Below, piece after piece: positions 1 to 5,435 of a stretch of DNA of 13,354 nt. The notes under the pieces are model-generated. The model had not been told where the DNA came from, searched no databases, and was given only the letters and a program-made list of their open reading frames with translations. This stretch comes from an uncultured Clostridia bacterium (lineage in GTDB: Bacteria; Bacillota; Clostridia; Christensenellales; Borkfalkiaceae). The stretch is from the NCBI GenBank assembly GCA_904501795.1, contig CAJGCK010000033.1, positions 1 to 13,354 on the forward strand. Direction: 5' to 3'. Position numbers and translations under genes: made by a program. The first letter of the stretch is position 1. Every line of letters starts with the position of its first letter.

Positions 1-210
1 TACGACGTTACTAAAGATAATAAACTTACTAACGTTAAGTTTATAGGCGGTTGTAGCGGTAACCTTCAAGCGCTATCTCGCTTGGTCGAAGGGAAAGACT
101 TAAACGAAGTTATTTCGCTACTTAGCGGAATAAAATGCAGAGCTAATACTTCGTGCGGTGACCAACTTGCAAAGGCGCTTATCGAATATCAACGAAAAGA
201 AAACGAATAA
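1..210 (+). CDS. TSCPD domain-containing protein (3' part)
   Basis: The frame is open from base 1 to a TAA at 208-210 and gives 69 visible residues; the start lies outside the window. The segment has the look of the small (about 80 residue) TSCPD family: a GGCSGN motif at visible residues 16-21 and the family signature as TSCGDQ at residues 50-55. Cysteines fall at 18, 46 and 52. This domain occurs alone in clostridial proteins and fused to some class II ribonucleotide reductases, where a Cys-rich metal-binding role has been suggested. The stand-alone protein has no firmly established function. An intrinsic terminator follows five bases after the stop, so it ends its transcription unit. The family call is by motif recognition and is quite secure; the function is unknown. 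Confidence 0.85.
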   Translation, partial: YDVTKDNKLTNVKFIGGCSGNLQALSRLVEGKDLNEVISLLSGIKCRANTSCGDQLAKALIEYQRKENE

Positions 211-215
211 TTTTT

Positions 216-246
216 AAGTGGATACTTAGTTATCCACTTTTTTTTA
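216..246 (+). terminator. Intrinsic terminator of the TSCPD gene
   Basis: A perfect 9-bp stem (AAGTGGATA at 216-224, TATCCACTT at 231-239) encloses a 6-base loop and runs into a T tract to 246. It begins a few bases after the TSCPD stop codon. Confidence 0.9.
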
Positions 247-307
247 CATTTTACTTGCTTTATTTTAACTTTTTTTCAATATTTTAATGGTATTATCCTA
301 CTTGATT

Positions 308-1015
308 ATGAAAAAAGTTAAGCAAAAAAGAAAGGGTTGGTTTTGCGCTCTTAAGCGGTTTCTTTCGTTGTTTATAAAAAAACCAAAATTCGTTTTTGCA
401 GAAAAAACGGTATTGAATAATTCTATTTTTTTATGTAACCACGTTGGCGCTTTAGCACCGCTTGCGCTTGAACTATACGCCCCGTTTAAATTTAGATTTT
501 GGGGCACTTTCGAAATGAATAGCGGTTTAAGGTCTGTTTATAAATACCTTTCTACCGTTTATTTTTATAGAAAAAAACATTTTGGAAAATTCCGCTCTAA
601 AATTACCGCGTTTTTTAGTGCACCTTTTTTAACGCTTTTCTATAAAGGGTTAAATCTCATTTCTACTTATCGGGATATTAGACTTAAAAAAACGATTAAA
701 GAAAGTGAAGAAACTATCAACTCGGGCGAGAATTTAGTAATCTTTCCAGAAGATTCTTCAAACGGCTATTTTGATAAATTAACCCACTTCTACTCGGGAT
801 TTGTTTTGCTTGGGAAAACTTGTCTAAAAAATGGAATTGATTTGGACGTATTCCCCGCTTATTATATTAAAGAAAAAAGAGTTTTTACGGTGGGTAAACC
901 CGTTAAATTTTCATCGTTAATAGAAAACAATACGTCAAAATACGACGTAGCCGATAAAATGAAGGACCAAGTTAACGCCCTTAGAACTTGTTATTTAAAA
1001 GATTTAGCGTCTTAA
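308..1015 (+). CDS. PlsC-like lysophospholipid acyltransferase family protein with degenerate motifs
   Basis: The protein resembles 1-acyl-glycerol-3-phosphate acyltransferases (PlsC/LPLAT fold), which move an acyl chain onto lysophospholipids at the inner membrane face. Counting from the upstream ATG at 287, the motif I region reads NHVGALA at residues 51-57. The His is kept, but the Asp expected at the seventh position of NHxxxxD is Ala. The motif III region reads FPEDSSN (153-159) where FPEGTRS is usual. A basic N-terminus and hydrophobic stretches suit a peripheral membrane protein. Length (235-242 residues) is normal. The start is uncertain: ATG 287 and ATG 308 are in frame and neither has a Shine-Dalgarno. 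ATG 308 (MKKVKQKRKG) is preferred because 287 lies inside AT-rich promoter-like sequence. The fold call is fairly good; acyltransferase activity is doubtful without the Asp. Confidence 0.7.
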   Translation: MKKVKQKRKGWFCALKRFLSLFIKKPKFVFAEKTVLNNSIFLCNHVGALAPLALELYAPFKFRFWGTFEMNSGLRSVYKYLSTVYFYRKKHFGKFRSKITAFFSAPFLTLFYKGLNLISTYRDIRLKKTIKESEETINSGENLVIFPEDSSNGYFDKLTHFYSGFVLLGKTCLKNGIDLDVFPAYYIKEKRVFTVGKPVKFSSLIENNTSKYDVADKMKDQVNALRTCYLKDLAS

Positions 1016-1042
1016 ATTAATAAATAAAATTTTTATTTACAA

Positions 1043-1076
1043 AAAAACTCGACTAGTTTAAAGTCGAGTTTTTGTT
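1043..1076. terminator. Bidirectional terminator between the PlsC-like gene and dtd
   Basis: A 12-bp perfect stem (1043-1054 with 1062-1073, core ACTCGACT/AGTCGAGT) has a 7-base loop. It is A-rich on the left arm and T-rich on the right, so it gives a U tract on both strands. It lies between two convergent stop codons and can serve both genes. Confidence 0.9.
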
Positions 1077-1081
1077 TTAAA

Positions 1082-1519
1082 TTATTTTTCTATTATAATA
1101 GTAAACGGTCCGTCGTTAGTTTGCTTAATCTTCATATCTTCGCCAAATACGCCCGTTTTGACCGTTAAGCCCGCCTGTCGCAAGCCTTTTACCACGTAGT
1201 TATAAAGTTCTTCGGCACGGGCGGGTTTTTCCGCTCTTAAGAAGTCGGGGCGGTTGCCGTGTTCGGTATTTGCGTAAAGCGTGAACTGAGAAACTAGAAG
1301 AATTTCACCGCCAACGTCGGTTATGTTTTTGTTGGTTTTACCGTTCTCGTCTTCGTTTATTCTAAGCGGTGGAATTTTTTTAATAAAGTAATCGGCAATC
1401 TGCTCGGTATCGCCCACCGCAACGCCTAAAAATATTACGTAGCCGTTGCCTATTTTTGAAATCTCTTGTCCGTTTACCGTTAAAGTGGCGTCTAATACGC
1501 GCTGAATAACTGCTCTCAT
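1082..1519 (-). CDS. dtd: D-aminoacyl-tRNA deacylase
   Basis: Dtd hydrolyses D-amino acids (and glycine mischarged on tRNA-Ala) from tRNA, a cytoplasmic proofreading step. The 145-residue protein starts MRAVIQRV, as the family does. It carries the SQFTLYA motif (77-83), a GNRPDF segment (88-93) and the Gly-cisPro active-site motif NDGPFT (135-140). The start at 1519 is chosen over an in-frame ATG at 1546 because a GAGG Shine-Dalgarno lies seven bases upstream (1527-1530) and the family begins with MRAV(I/V)QRV. The longer version would also overlap the promoter -10 (1537-1542). Transcription divergent to the radical SAM gene starts at about 1530, giving a leader of only about 11 nt. Convergent with the PlsC-like gene through a shared terminator. 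The assignment is secure. Confidence 0.96.
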   Translation of the reverse strand: MRAVIQRVLDATLTVNGQEISKIGNGYVIFLGVAVGDTEQIADYFIKKIPPLRINEDENGKTNKNITDVGGEILLVSQFTLYANTEHGNRPDFLRAEKPARAEELYNYVVKGLRQAGLTVKTGVFGEDMKIKQTNDGPFTIIIEK

Positions 1520-1536
1520 ATTTTTACCTCTTTTTA

Positions 1537-1565
1537 AGTATATCATTTATTCCCACCGTTGACAA
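1537..1565 (-). promoter_or_regulatory. Sigma-A promoter of dtd
   Basis: On the minus strand TTGTCA (1565-1560) and TATACT (1542-1537) are separated by 17 bp. Its -35 overlaps the -35 of the divergent promoter for the radical SAM gene by five bases. Confidence 0.82.
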
Positions 1566-1587
1566 GACTTTTTCCGTTTGTTATAAT
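1559..1587 (+). promoter_or_regulatory. Full-consensus sigma-A promoter of the radical SAM activase gene
   Basis: TTGACA (1559-1564) and TATAAT (1582-1587) are separated by exactly 17 bp, a 12/12 consensus match. The predicted start is near 1594, directly before the AGGTGA Shine-Dalgarno (1595-1600), so the leader is only about 13 nt. Confidence 0.92.
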
Positions 1588-1606
1588 TGATTTTAGGTGA
1601 ATTATT

Positions 1607-2299
1607 ATGGAATTATTCGGTATGGAAAAACTATCGTTAGTAGATTACGATAGCAATATAGTTGCAACCGTTTTTACGGGGAATTGTAATTTTAGATGCC
1701 CGTTTTGTCATAACGGGCCGTTGGTTAATAGCGTTAGTACTCTTAAACCGTTACCCGAAAGCGAAGTACTAGAATACGTAGAAAACCGAAAAAAAATGTT
1801 GGACGGGGTATGTATTTCGGGTGGAGAGCCCACTCTTCAAAAAGACTTACCGCTTTTTTGCGAAAAGATAAAAAAATTAGGGCTTAAAGTTAAGTTAGAC
1901 ACCAACGGGACTAATCCTGAAACGGTTAAACTTTTGCATAGACAGGGGCTTGTAGATTATTTTGCAGTTGATATAAAAAACTGTCTAGACAAATACGAAC
2001 AAATTGTTGCGATTAAAAATTTTAACACAATTAAAGTAGAAAAAACGGTGGAGTTTTTGATAAACGAGTGCAAAAACTACGAATTTAGGACTACTATTAT
2101 TAAAGAATTCCACACGAAAGACGATATGAAAAAAATTGGAGAGTGGATACAAAACGCCGAAAAATATTTTTTGCAAAAATTTAAACCGTCGGATACTTGT
2201 TTGGTCAGTGGTTTAACTGAAATTGACGAAAAAACCGCAAAAGAGTATCTTGAAATCGTTTCACCCTTTGTTAAAAACGCTAAACTGCGTGGATATTGA
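1607..2299 (+). CDS. Anaerobic ribonucleotide reductase activating protein, NrdG2-type radical SAM enzyme
   Basis: The protein is a radical SAM enzyme. A CxxxCxxC cluster site (C27, C31, C34 in CNFRCPFCHN) binds the 4Fe-4S cluster, an SGGEPT motif (71-76) contacts SAM, and DTNG (98-101) follows. The compact N-terminus with GNCNFRCPFCHN soon after strand 1, and the total of 230 residues, match the NrdG2 branch of anaerobic ribonucleotide reductase activases, which install a glycyl radical on NrdD. No nrdD gene lies nearby, so the partner is inferred; a related glycyl-radical activase is the alternative. AGGTGA six bases before ATG 1607 sets the start. The gene is alone, between a consensus promoter and a strong terminator. 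Radical SAM is certain; the subfamily is likely. Confidence 0.85.
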   Translation: MELFGMEKLSLVDYDSNIVATVFTGNCNFRCPFCHNGPLVNSVSTLKPLPESEVLEYVENRKKMLDGVCISGGEPTLQKDLPLFCEKIKKLGLKVKLDTNGTNPETVKLLHRQGLVDYFAVDIKNCLDKYEQIVAIKNFNTIKVEKTVEFLINECKNYEFRTTIIKEFHTKDDMKKIGEWIQNAEKYFLQKFKPSDTCLVSGLTEIDEKTAKEYLEIVSPFVKNAKLRGY

Positions 2300-2355
2300 T
2301 ATTTAAATTAAAAATTTGTGGCTTGGCAATTTACTTTTATTAGTTTTAACGCATT

Positions 2356-2390
2356 AAAAAGGATAGCAAAAATTTTGCTATCCTTTTTTT
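2356..2390. terminator. Bidirectional terminator between the radical SAM gene and the flavin reductase-rubredoxin gene
   Basis: The core stem GGATAGC (2361-2367) / GCTATCC (2377-2383) extends through flanking A and T runs to about 16 bp. The run after the right arm is T-rich and the run before the left arm is A-rich, so it can work on both strands for the two convergent genes. A small extra hairpin (GCCTT/AAGGC, about 2406-2420) lies nearer the minus-strand stop and has no U tract. Confidence 0.88.
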
Positions 2391-2429
2391 ATCTTTTGTA
2401 CTCAAGCCTTTAAGCAAGGCGTTGTATCT

Positions 2430-3023
2430 CTATTTCTTTTCAAAAACTTCACTACCGTGTTTACATAACGGGCAAACGAAATCTTTTGGAAGCTTTTCCC
2501 CTTCGTAAACGTAACCACATATCGAGCAAACGTAAGAATTCTTTGCTTTTGCATCGGGCTTGGGTTTTATATTCTTTAAATAATAATCGTAAGTTAAACT
2601 TTCGGTTTCTTTTAACACAACGGCTTCGGTAACTTCCGCAACAAACGTTATATGCGTACCCACGTCAGTTTGAGAAACGACTTTTGCAGAAAGGTATGAA
2701 TTTGTTGATTGAGTAATAAAAGCAACCCCGTTTTTTGCGACCTTATATTCTTTAAAATTTTCAAACTTATTAGTATCTTTTCCACTTGAAAAACCAAAGT
2801 TTTTAATTGAATCGAACGGAACGGTTTTGTCTAGAATTGAAACGTTAAATACCAACGTTTTTTGGATCATTTTCGTTGTGTAGTTATCTTTATTAATCGT
2901 TATTGAAATTTGTGTGGGCGAAGACGTGACTTGTTGCAAAGTGTTGATAATACAACCATTGTCCCTTTCATCCTTTGCGGTTAGGACGTAAAGTCCGTAC
3001 GGAATATTAAATAATGCGTTCAT
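2430..3023 (-). CDS. Flavin reductase-rubredoxin fusion (high-molecular-weight rubredoxin type)
   Basis: The domain order is a flavin reductase-like FMN-binding domain (about residues 1-150, with ITINKDNYTTKMI at 41-53 and a VFNVSIL strand at 58-64), a short linker, then a C-terminal rubredoxin knuckle pair: CSICGYVYEG (C166, C169) and CPLC (C184, C187), the four iron ligands. The rubredoxin part is short, like the C-terminal module of rubrerythrins. In acetogens and clostridia such Hrb proteins pass NAD(P)H electrons through FMN to rubredoxin iron and on to flavodiiron proteins, which reduce O2 or NO. An oxidative-stress role is therefore inferred; no partner gene is in the window. AAAGGA about seven bases upstream supports ATG 3023. 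A TATAAT (3055-3050, minus) lies upstream without a clear -35. Confidence 0.9.
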   Translation of the reverse strand: MNALFNIPYGLYVLTAKDERDNGCIINTLQQVTSSPTQISITINKDNYTTKMIQKTLVFNVSILDKTVPFDSIKNFGFSSGKDTNKFENFKEYKVAKNGVAFITQSTNSYLSAKVVSQTDVGTHITFVAEVTEAVVLKETESLTYDYYLKNIKPKPDAKAKNSYVCSICGYVYEGEKLPKDFVCPLCKHGSEVFEKK

Positions 3024-3080
3024 ATTATATCCTTTTATTTTTGTCTACAATTATATATTAACATAACTTTTAAAATTTTG

Positions 3081-3106
3081 TTACGAACATATAAATTTTT
3101 TACGAA
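3081..3106 (-). promoter_or_regulatory. Direct repeat upstream of the flavin reductase-rubredoxin gene
   Basis: TTACGAA occurs at 3081-3087 and 3100-3106 (TTCGTAA on the coding strand), 19 bp apart or about two helical turns. Both copies sit just upstream of where the -35 of the likely TATAAT promoter (3055-3050) would fall. This suits a regulator bound on one DNA face, but it could be chance in AT-rich sequence. Confidence 0.35.
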
Positions 3107-3160
3107 AATTTTAGCTTTTAAATATAAAAAGAATTAGTTTCTTAATCCTTAACCTTACAT

Positions 3161-3228
3161 AGCAAGATATCACTGCGTTAGCAATATGACTTGCTTGAAA
3201 AGGGAAATTGCAAAAGCAAATTTTCTCC
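3161..3228. other. Hairpin-rich non-coding segment between tRNA-Gln and the rubredoxin gene
   Basis: Two consecutive imperfect hairpins occupy this gap. The first pairs AGCAAGATAT (3161-3170) with 3184-3195, with a two-base bulge. The second pairs GGGAAATTGC (3202-3211) with GCAAATTTTCTCCC (3215-3228) around an AAAA loop. No ORF with a believable start is present. It could be a small dispersed palindromic repeat, part of a leader, or an RNA processing region after the tRNA. The rest of 3024-3252 shows nothing further except the promoter sites listed. Confidence 0.4.
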
Positions 3229-3252
3229 CCCACTTAGATCCTTTTGTAAATG

Positions 3253-3282
3253 AAAAACAACCCGTGAAAACGGGTTGTTTTT
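3253..3282 (-). terminator. Intrinsic terminator of tRNA-Gln
   Basis: A 12-bp stem (3253-3264 with 3271-3282, core CAACCCG/CGGGTTG) with a 6-base loop runs into a U tract on the minus strand. Its first base coincides with the last base of the encoded CCA end. Confidence 0.88.
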
Positions 3283-3356
3283 GGCAGGGGTAGCTGGATT
3301 TGAACCAACGAGTGACGGAGTCAGAGTCCGTAGCCTTACCGCTTGGCGATACCCCT
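3282..3356 (-). tRNA. tRNA-Gln (anticodon CTG)
   Basis: Read on the minus strand, the 75-base gene folds as a full cloverleaf. The acceptor stem is AGGGGTA/TACCCCT with discriminator G and an encoded CCA (3284-3282). The D arm resembles glutamine tRNAs (ATCGCCAAGCGGTAAGGC). The anticodon stem is ACGGA/TCCGT with loop CTCTGAC, so the anticodon is CTG (3324-3322) and reads CAG. The T arm is GTTGG/CCAGC with loop TTCAAAT. The sequence is close to other bacterial tRNA-Gln genes. It has its own promoter (3372-3400) and terminator. A separate TTG-anticodon tRNA for the CAA codon is expected elsewhere in the genome. Confidence 0.96.
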
Positions 3357-3371
3357 TTATCTACGATAATA

Positions 3372-3400
3372 ATTTTATCATTAACGCTTGATTTTTTCAA
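3372..3400 (-). promoter_or_regulatory. Promoter of tRNA-Gln
   Basis: On the minus strand TTGAAA (3400-3395) and TAAAAT (3377-3372) are separated by 17 bp. The predicted start is about eight bases before the mature tRNA 5' end. The -35 lies in the right arm of the hairpin that follows the PHP gene. Confidence 0.7.
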
Positions 3401-3405
3401 GCGTT
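3383..3405. terminator. Hairpin just after the PHP-domain gene
   Basis: A perfect 9-bp stem AACGCTTGA/TCAAGCGTT (3383-3391, 3397-3405) closes a T5 loop. On the minus strand, the direction of the PHP gene, no U tract follows, so termination may be partial and read into the tRNA. The T run is on the plus-strand side. Confidence 0.5.
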
Positions 3406-3407
3406 TT

Positions 3408-4106
3408 TTATTTAGTTTTACTAAAATAATCGGCAAAACCTTTTACCACGTTAAACTTGCCTTTTTCTAAAAATTCTAACGCCGACTGAACGCGATAGGG
3501 TTTATATTCATCCATTTTATGCCCGTCAAAACCAACGCTTATCTTTAAGCCCGATTTTCTTGCAATATCTTGTTGGTGAGTGTTTACAAAAAATTCTTTA
3601 ACGTATTCGTGTTCACGGAAACGATGTACGGAATCTAGCGAAACGTTTAGTTCCCAGTACACGTTATGCTCAACCAAAAGTTCTATAAATTTATAGTCGT
3701 TACCGTATTTTTTATTAGAAAACGCAAAAATATCGGTGTGCGCTATACCTAACGGCATATTAAAGCCTTTTACGTATTCAAAAAGGTCGGGCGCAATAGT
3801 TCTTTCACTATCTATATTCTCTATAAGACCGTATTCAAAACCCGTTAAATCGTAACCACTTGGTAGCGCACGTTCAGGAACTGTTGCTAATTCTATCCCG
3901 CAATACAATGTGATTTGGTTTTTATATTTTTCTTTTAGCGCCGTTAAAGTAGAAAGATATTCTTCCCGCCTTGACGCAAGCGCAACGCTATGGTCGTTTA
4001 TACCAAGAACGTTAACGCCCCTTTTTATCATTTCAAGAACTAACGCTTCCGGATCGTCGTATCCACAATGTGAAAAGTTGGTGTGTGAGTGTAAATCTAT
4101 TATCAT
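3408..4106 (-). CDS. PHP-domain metal-dependent phosphoesterase
   Basis: The 232-residue protein has the PHP (polymerase and histidinol phosphatase) metal sites in order: DLHSHT (H6, H8), NDHS (D38, H39), GIELA (E72), AHTD (H123) and GFDGHK (D194, H196). These ligands build a two- or three-metal centre that hydrolyses phosphomonoesters or nucleotides in the cytoplasm. Histidinol-phosphatase or nucleoside-phosphatase activity is possible, but no his genes are adjacent, so the substrate is unknown. The Shine-Dalgarno AAGGA lies in the last codons of the upstream ATP-grasp gene, whose stop is two bases before this ATG. The two are therefore translationally coupled and probably work together. Domain call secure, substrate open. 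Confidence 0.88.
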   Translation of the reverse strand: MIIDLHSHTNFSHCGYDDPEALVLEMIKRGVNVLGINDHSVALASRREEYLSTLTALKEKYKNQITLYCGIELATVPERALPSGYDLTGFEYGLIENIDSERTIAPDLFEYVKGFNMPLGIAHTDIFAFSNKKYGNDYKFIELLVEHNVYWELNVSLDSVHRFREHEYVKEFFVNTHQQDIARKSGLKISVGFDGHKMDEYKPYRVQSALEFLEKGKFNVVKGFADYFSKTK

Positions 4107-4108
4107 TT

Positions 4109-5002
4109 CTATCTTCCTTTCACCGTATTAATAACGTGTTCTACGTAAAGTTTTGCAACGTTTTTGCCCGTCGCCTTTTCCATACCTATAAAAAACGCGT
4201 TTGAATTCACTTCGCAAACCACGGGCTCACCGTTGTTGCCATACAACAAGTCTATACCGCAGTAATCTAAGTCTATTTCTTTTGCCACCGCTTCGGCAAG
4301 AGAAATAAATTTTGCGGGCGGTGTCGTTTTTATCACCCATCCGCCTTTTGCAACGTTAGAACGGAAATCGTTTTCGTTACGGCGCTCCATACACGCCACG
4401 GCCTTACCGCCTATTACTATTATTCTAACGTCTACCCCGAATTTTTTGCCCAAATATTCCTGGAACAAGTGCGGTTTTAATTTAACTTTATTTGCAATTT
4501 CAATTAGTTCGTCCCTGTTTTTAGCCATATACACGCCTTTGCCCATAGACCCAAAACTCTCTTTGACTATAATGGGATAGTTGTTTAAGGCTTTCTCAAC
4601 GTTGTCGATAACGCTTAAACTTATTTCTTTTTCGGGCGAATAACACAAAGTACCAAAAATTGTTTTAGGAACGCTATACCCTTTTTCGCAAAGAAAAATA
4701 TACGTTTCCGCTTTATCGTCACAACGCCTTACCGCTTCGTGACTATTGAATAGTTTTAGCCCAGCGTTTTCTAGGCATGCGGAAAGATATTTATCTTTAT
4801 CTAAATATACTATAAAATCGTTACCTTTGAGTTGCGTTACTACCCCACCGTTTTCTAGGTAAGTCAACAACGAACCGTTGGTAACGATATCACAAGATAC
4901 ACCTTTATTTATAAATTCTTCGCGCAGTCTTTCGGCGCATTTAACACTTTCTTCAGGAGTAGAAAAAGCGTTAATAATAATACTACCTTTCATATCCACC
5001 AT
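4109..5002 (-). CDS. RimK-like ATP-grasp ligase
   Basis: The protein belongs to the RimK branch of ATP-grasp ligases, which use ATP to form an acyl-phosphate and couple a carboxylate to an amine (RimK adds glutamate to ribosomal protein S6; relatives make peptides or cofactors). The ATP-grasp fold spans about residues 100-295: IVKESFGSMGKGVYMA (145-160, glycine-rich loop with K147), QEYL (181-184), VDVRIIVIGGK (190-200), DFRSN...GG (212-221), and the Mg ligands in CEVNSN (E264, N266). Length 297 is typical. An in-frame ATG at 4993 has GGTGG only two bases upstream, so the start is uncertain. The transcript may begin at or next to the first ATG. It is coupled to the PHP phosphoesterase, which suggests a shared small-molecule pathway (inference). 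Confidence 0.85.
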   Translation of the reverse strand: MVDMKGSIIINAFSTPEESVKCAERLREEFINKGVSCDIVTNGSLLTYLENGGVVTQLKGNDFIVYLDKDKYLSACLENAGLKLFNSHEAVRRCDDKAETYIFLCEKGYSVPKTIFGTLCYSPEKEISLSVIDNVEKALNNYPIIVKESFGSMGKGVYMAKNRDELIEIANKVKLKPHLFQEYLGKKFGVDVRIIVIGGKAVACMERRNENDFRSNVAKGGWVIKTTPPAKFISLAEAVAKEIDLDYCGIDLLYGNNGEPVVCEVNSNAFFIGMEKATGKNVAKLYVEHVINTVKGR

Positions 5003-5007
5003 TTTTT

Positions 5008-5037
5008 ATTTTACTATATTTTAAATAATCGTGTCAA
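5008..5037 (-). promoter_or_regulatory. Promoter of the ATP-grasp/PHP operon
   Basis: On the minus strand TTGACA (5037-5032) and TAAAAT (5013-5008) are separated by 18 bp. The predicted transcription start falls at or next to ATG 5002, so the message would be leaderless or would use the second ATG at 4993. Confidence 0.65.
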
Positions 5038-5081
5038 TAGACAATTCAAAAATTTAAATTAGTTTATTTTTTAAAAACCTA

Positions 5082-5110
5082 TTGACTCATTATTTTGTTG
5101 TTGTTAAAAT
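5082..5110 (+). promoter_or_regulatory. Promoter of the structured RNA unit
   Basis: TTGACT (5082-5087) and TAAAAT (5105-5110) are separated by 17 bp, with a predicted start near 5117. It is back to back with the minus-strand promoter at 5008-5037. Confidence 0.8.
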
Positions 5111-5162
5111 ATAGGTGTAAGTAAAGATTAAACTTTTACAAAACTTTAAGGAGGGCGGACCG

Positions 5163-5219
5163 ATGTACTCAAGTTCTTTAGATATCGAACAACACCGCCT
5201 ATTAGTGAAAGGTAAATAA
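5163..5219 (+). CDS. Possible 18-residue small ORF within the structured RNA
   Basis: ATG 5163 follows a near-perfect AAGGAGG (5148-5154) at an ideal 8-base spacing, and the frame (MYSSSLDIEQHRLLVKGK) closes at TAA 5217-5219. No family is recognised; there is no signal peptide or membrane segment. The ribosome site and start codon can be sequestered by the GGCGG/CCGCC and CGAT/ATCG stems. The site may be a fortuitous piece of a non-coding RNA, or a regulated leader peptide. Confidence 0.3.
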   Translation: MYSSSLDIEQHRLLVKGK

Positions 5220-5327
5220 CTTTTAGCGCGAAATTTCAGGGTAAATTTTTTCCAACGCAAGATTGCAATAACCGCGTTTCACTTTTCACTCTTGGGCAAA
5301 AAATTTAACCGTAAAACTTAATTAGAG

Positions 5328-5358
5328 AGCCCGTGAATACTTGTCACGGGCTTTTCTT
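5328..5358 (+). terminator. Intrinsic terminator of the structured RNA unit
   Basis: The stem AGCCCGTGA (5328-5336) / TCACGGGCT (5344-5352) has a 7-base loop and is followed by TTTTCTTT. It is GC-rich and well separated from rsmE downstream. Confidence 0.9.
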
Positions 5359-5379
5359 TGTTCGCAACTAAAATTTTAC

Positions 5380-5408
5380 TTGACTTTTGCAAAACTATTT
5401 TATAAACT
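5380..5408 (+). promoter_or_regulatory. Probable promoter of rsmE
   Basis: TTGACT (5380-5385) is followed by TATAAA (5401-5406) at a short 15-bp spacing, or TAAACT (5403-5408) at 17 bp. Either would start transcription about 20 bases before ATG 5436. A promoter is expected here because the preceding terminator is strong. Confidence 0.5.
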
Positions 5409-5435
5409 TTAAAAAAATATACGGGTTTTGTTGTT

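Larger units (their letters stand above)
5117..5358 (+). ncRNA. Candidate structured non-coding RNA of about 240 nt
   Basis: This 433-bp gene-free gap contains an independent transcription unit bounded by a sigma-A promoter (5082-5110) and an intrinsic terminator (5328-5358). Pairings visible by eye are: GGCGG 5154-5158 with CCGCC 5195-5199; CGAT 5161-5164 with ATCG 5184-5187; and a long bulged helix, 5240-5255 with 5292-5310 (GGT, then AAATTTTTT, then CCAA against TTGG, AAAAAATTT, ACC). A possible pseudoknot pairs AGTGAAA (5204-5210) and CGCG (5227-5230) with the adjacent CGCG and TTTCACT (5273-5283) inside the loop of that helix. The Shine-Dalgarno and ATG of a tiny ORF are buried in the first stem. 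Size, terminator and clostridial context suggest a raiA-type or 6S-type RNA. This is an inference; no family alignment was possible. Confidence 0.6.

Noticed and set aside
1520..1546. Nine-residue N-terminal extension of Dtd
   Set aside because: It would overlap the promoter -10 and lies upstream of the predicted transcription start; the family begins at MRAV and the Shine-Dalgarno fits ATG 1519.
3170..3436. Minus-strand open frame of 88 codons
   Set aside because: It reads straight through tRNA-Gln, its promoter and its terminator; the peptide is a translation of the tRNA.
5117..5358. T-box, SRP RNA, RNase P RNA or tmRNA as identity of the structured RNA
   Set aside because: No T-box consensus, SRP GGAA-loop motif, RNase P core or tmRNA tRNA-like end can be seen, and the size does not fit RNase P or tmRNA.
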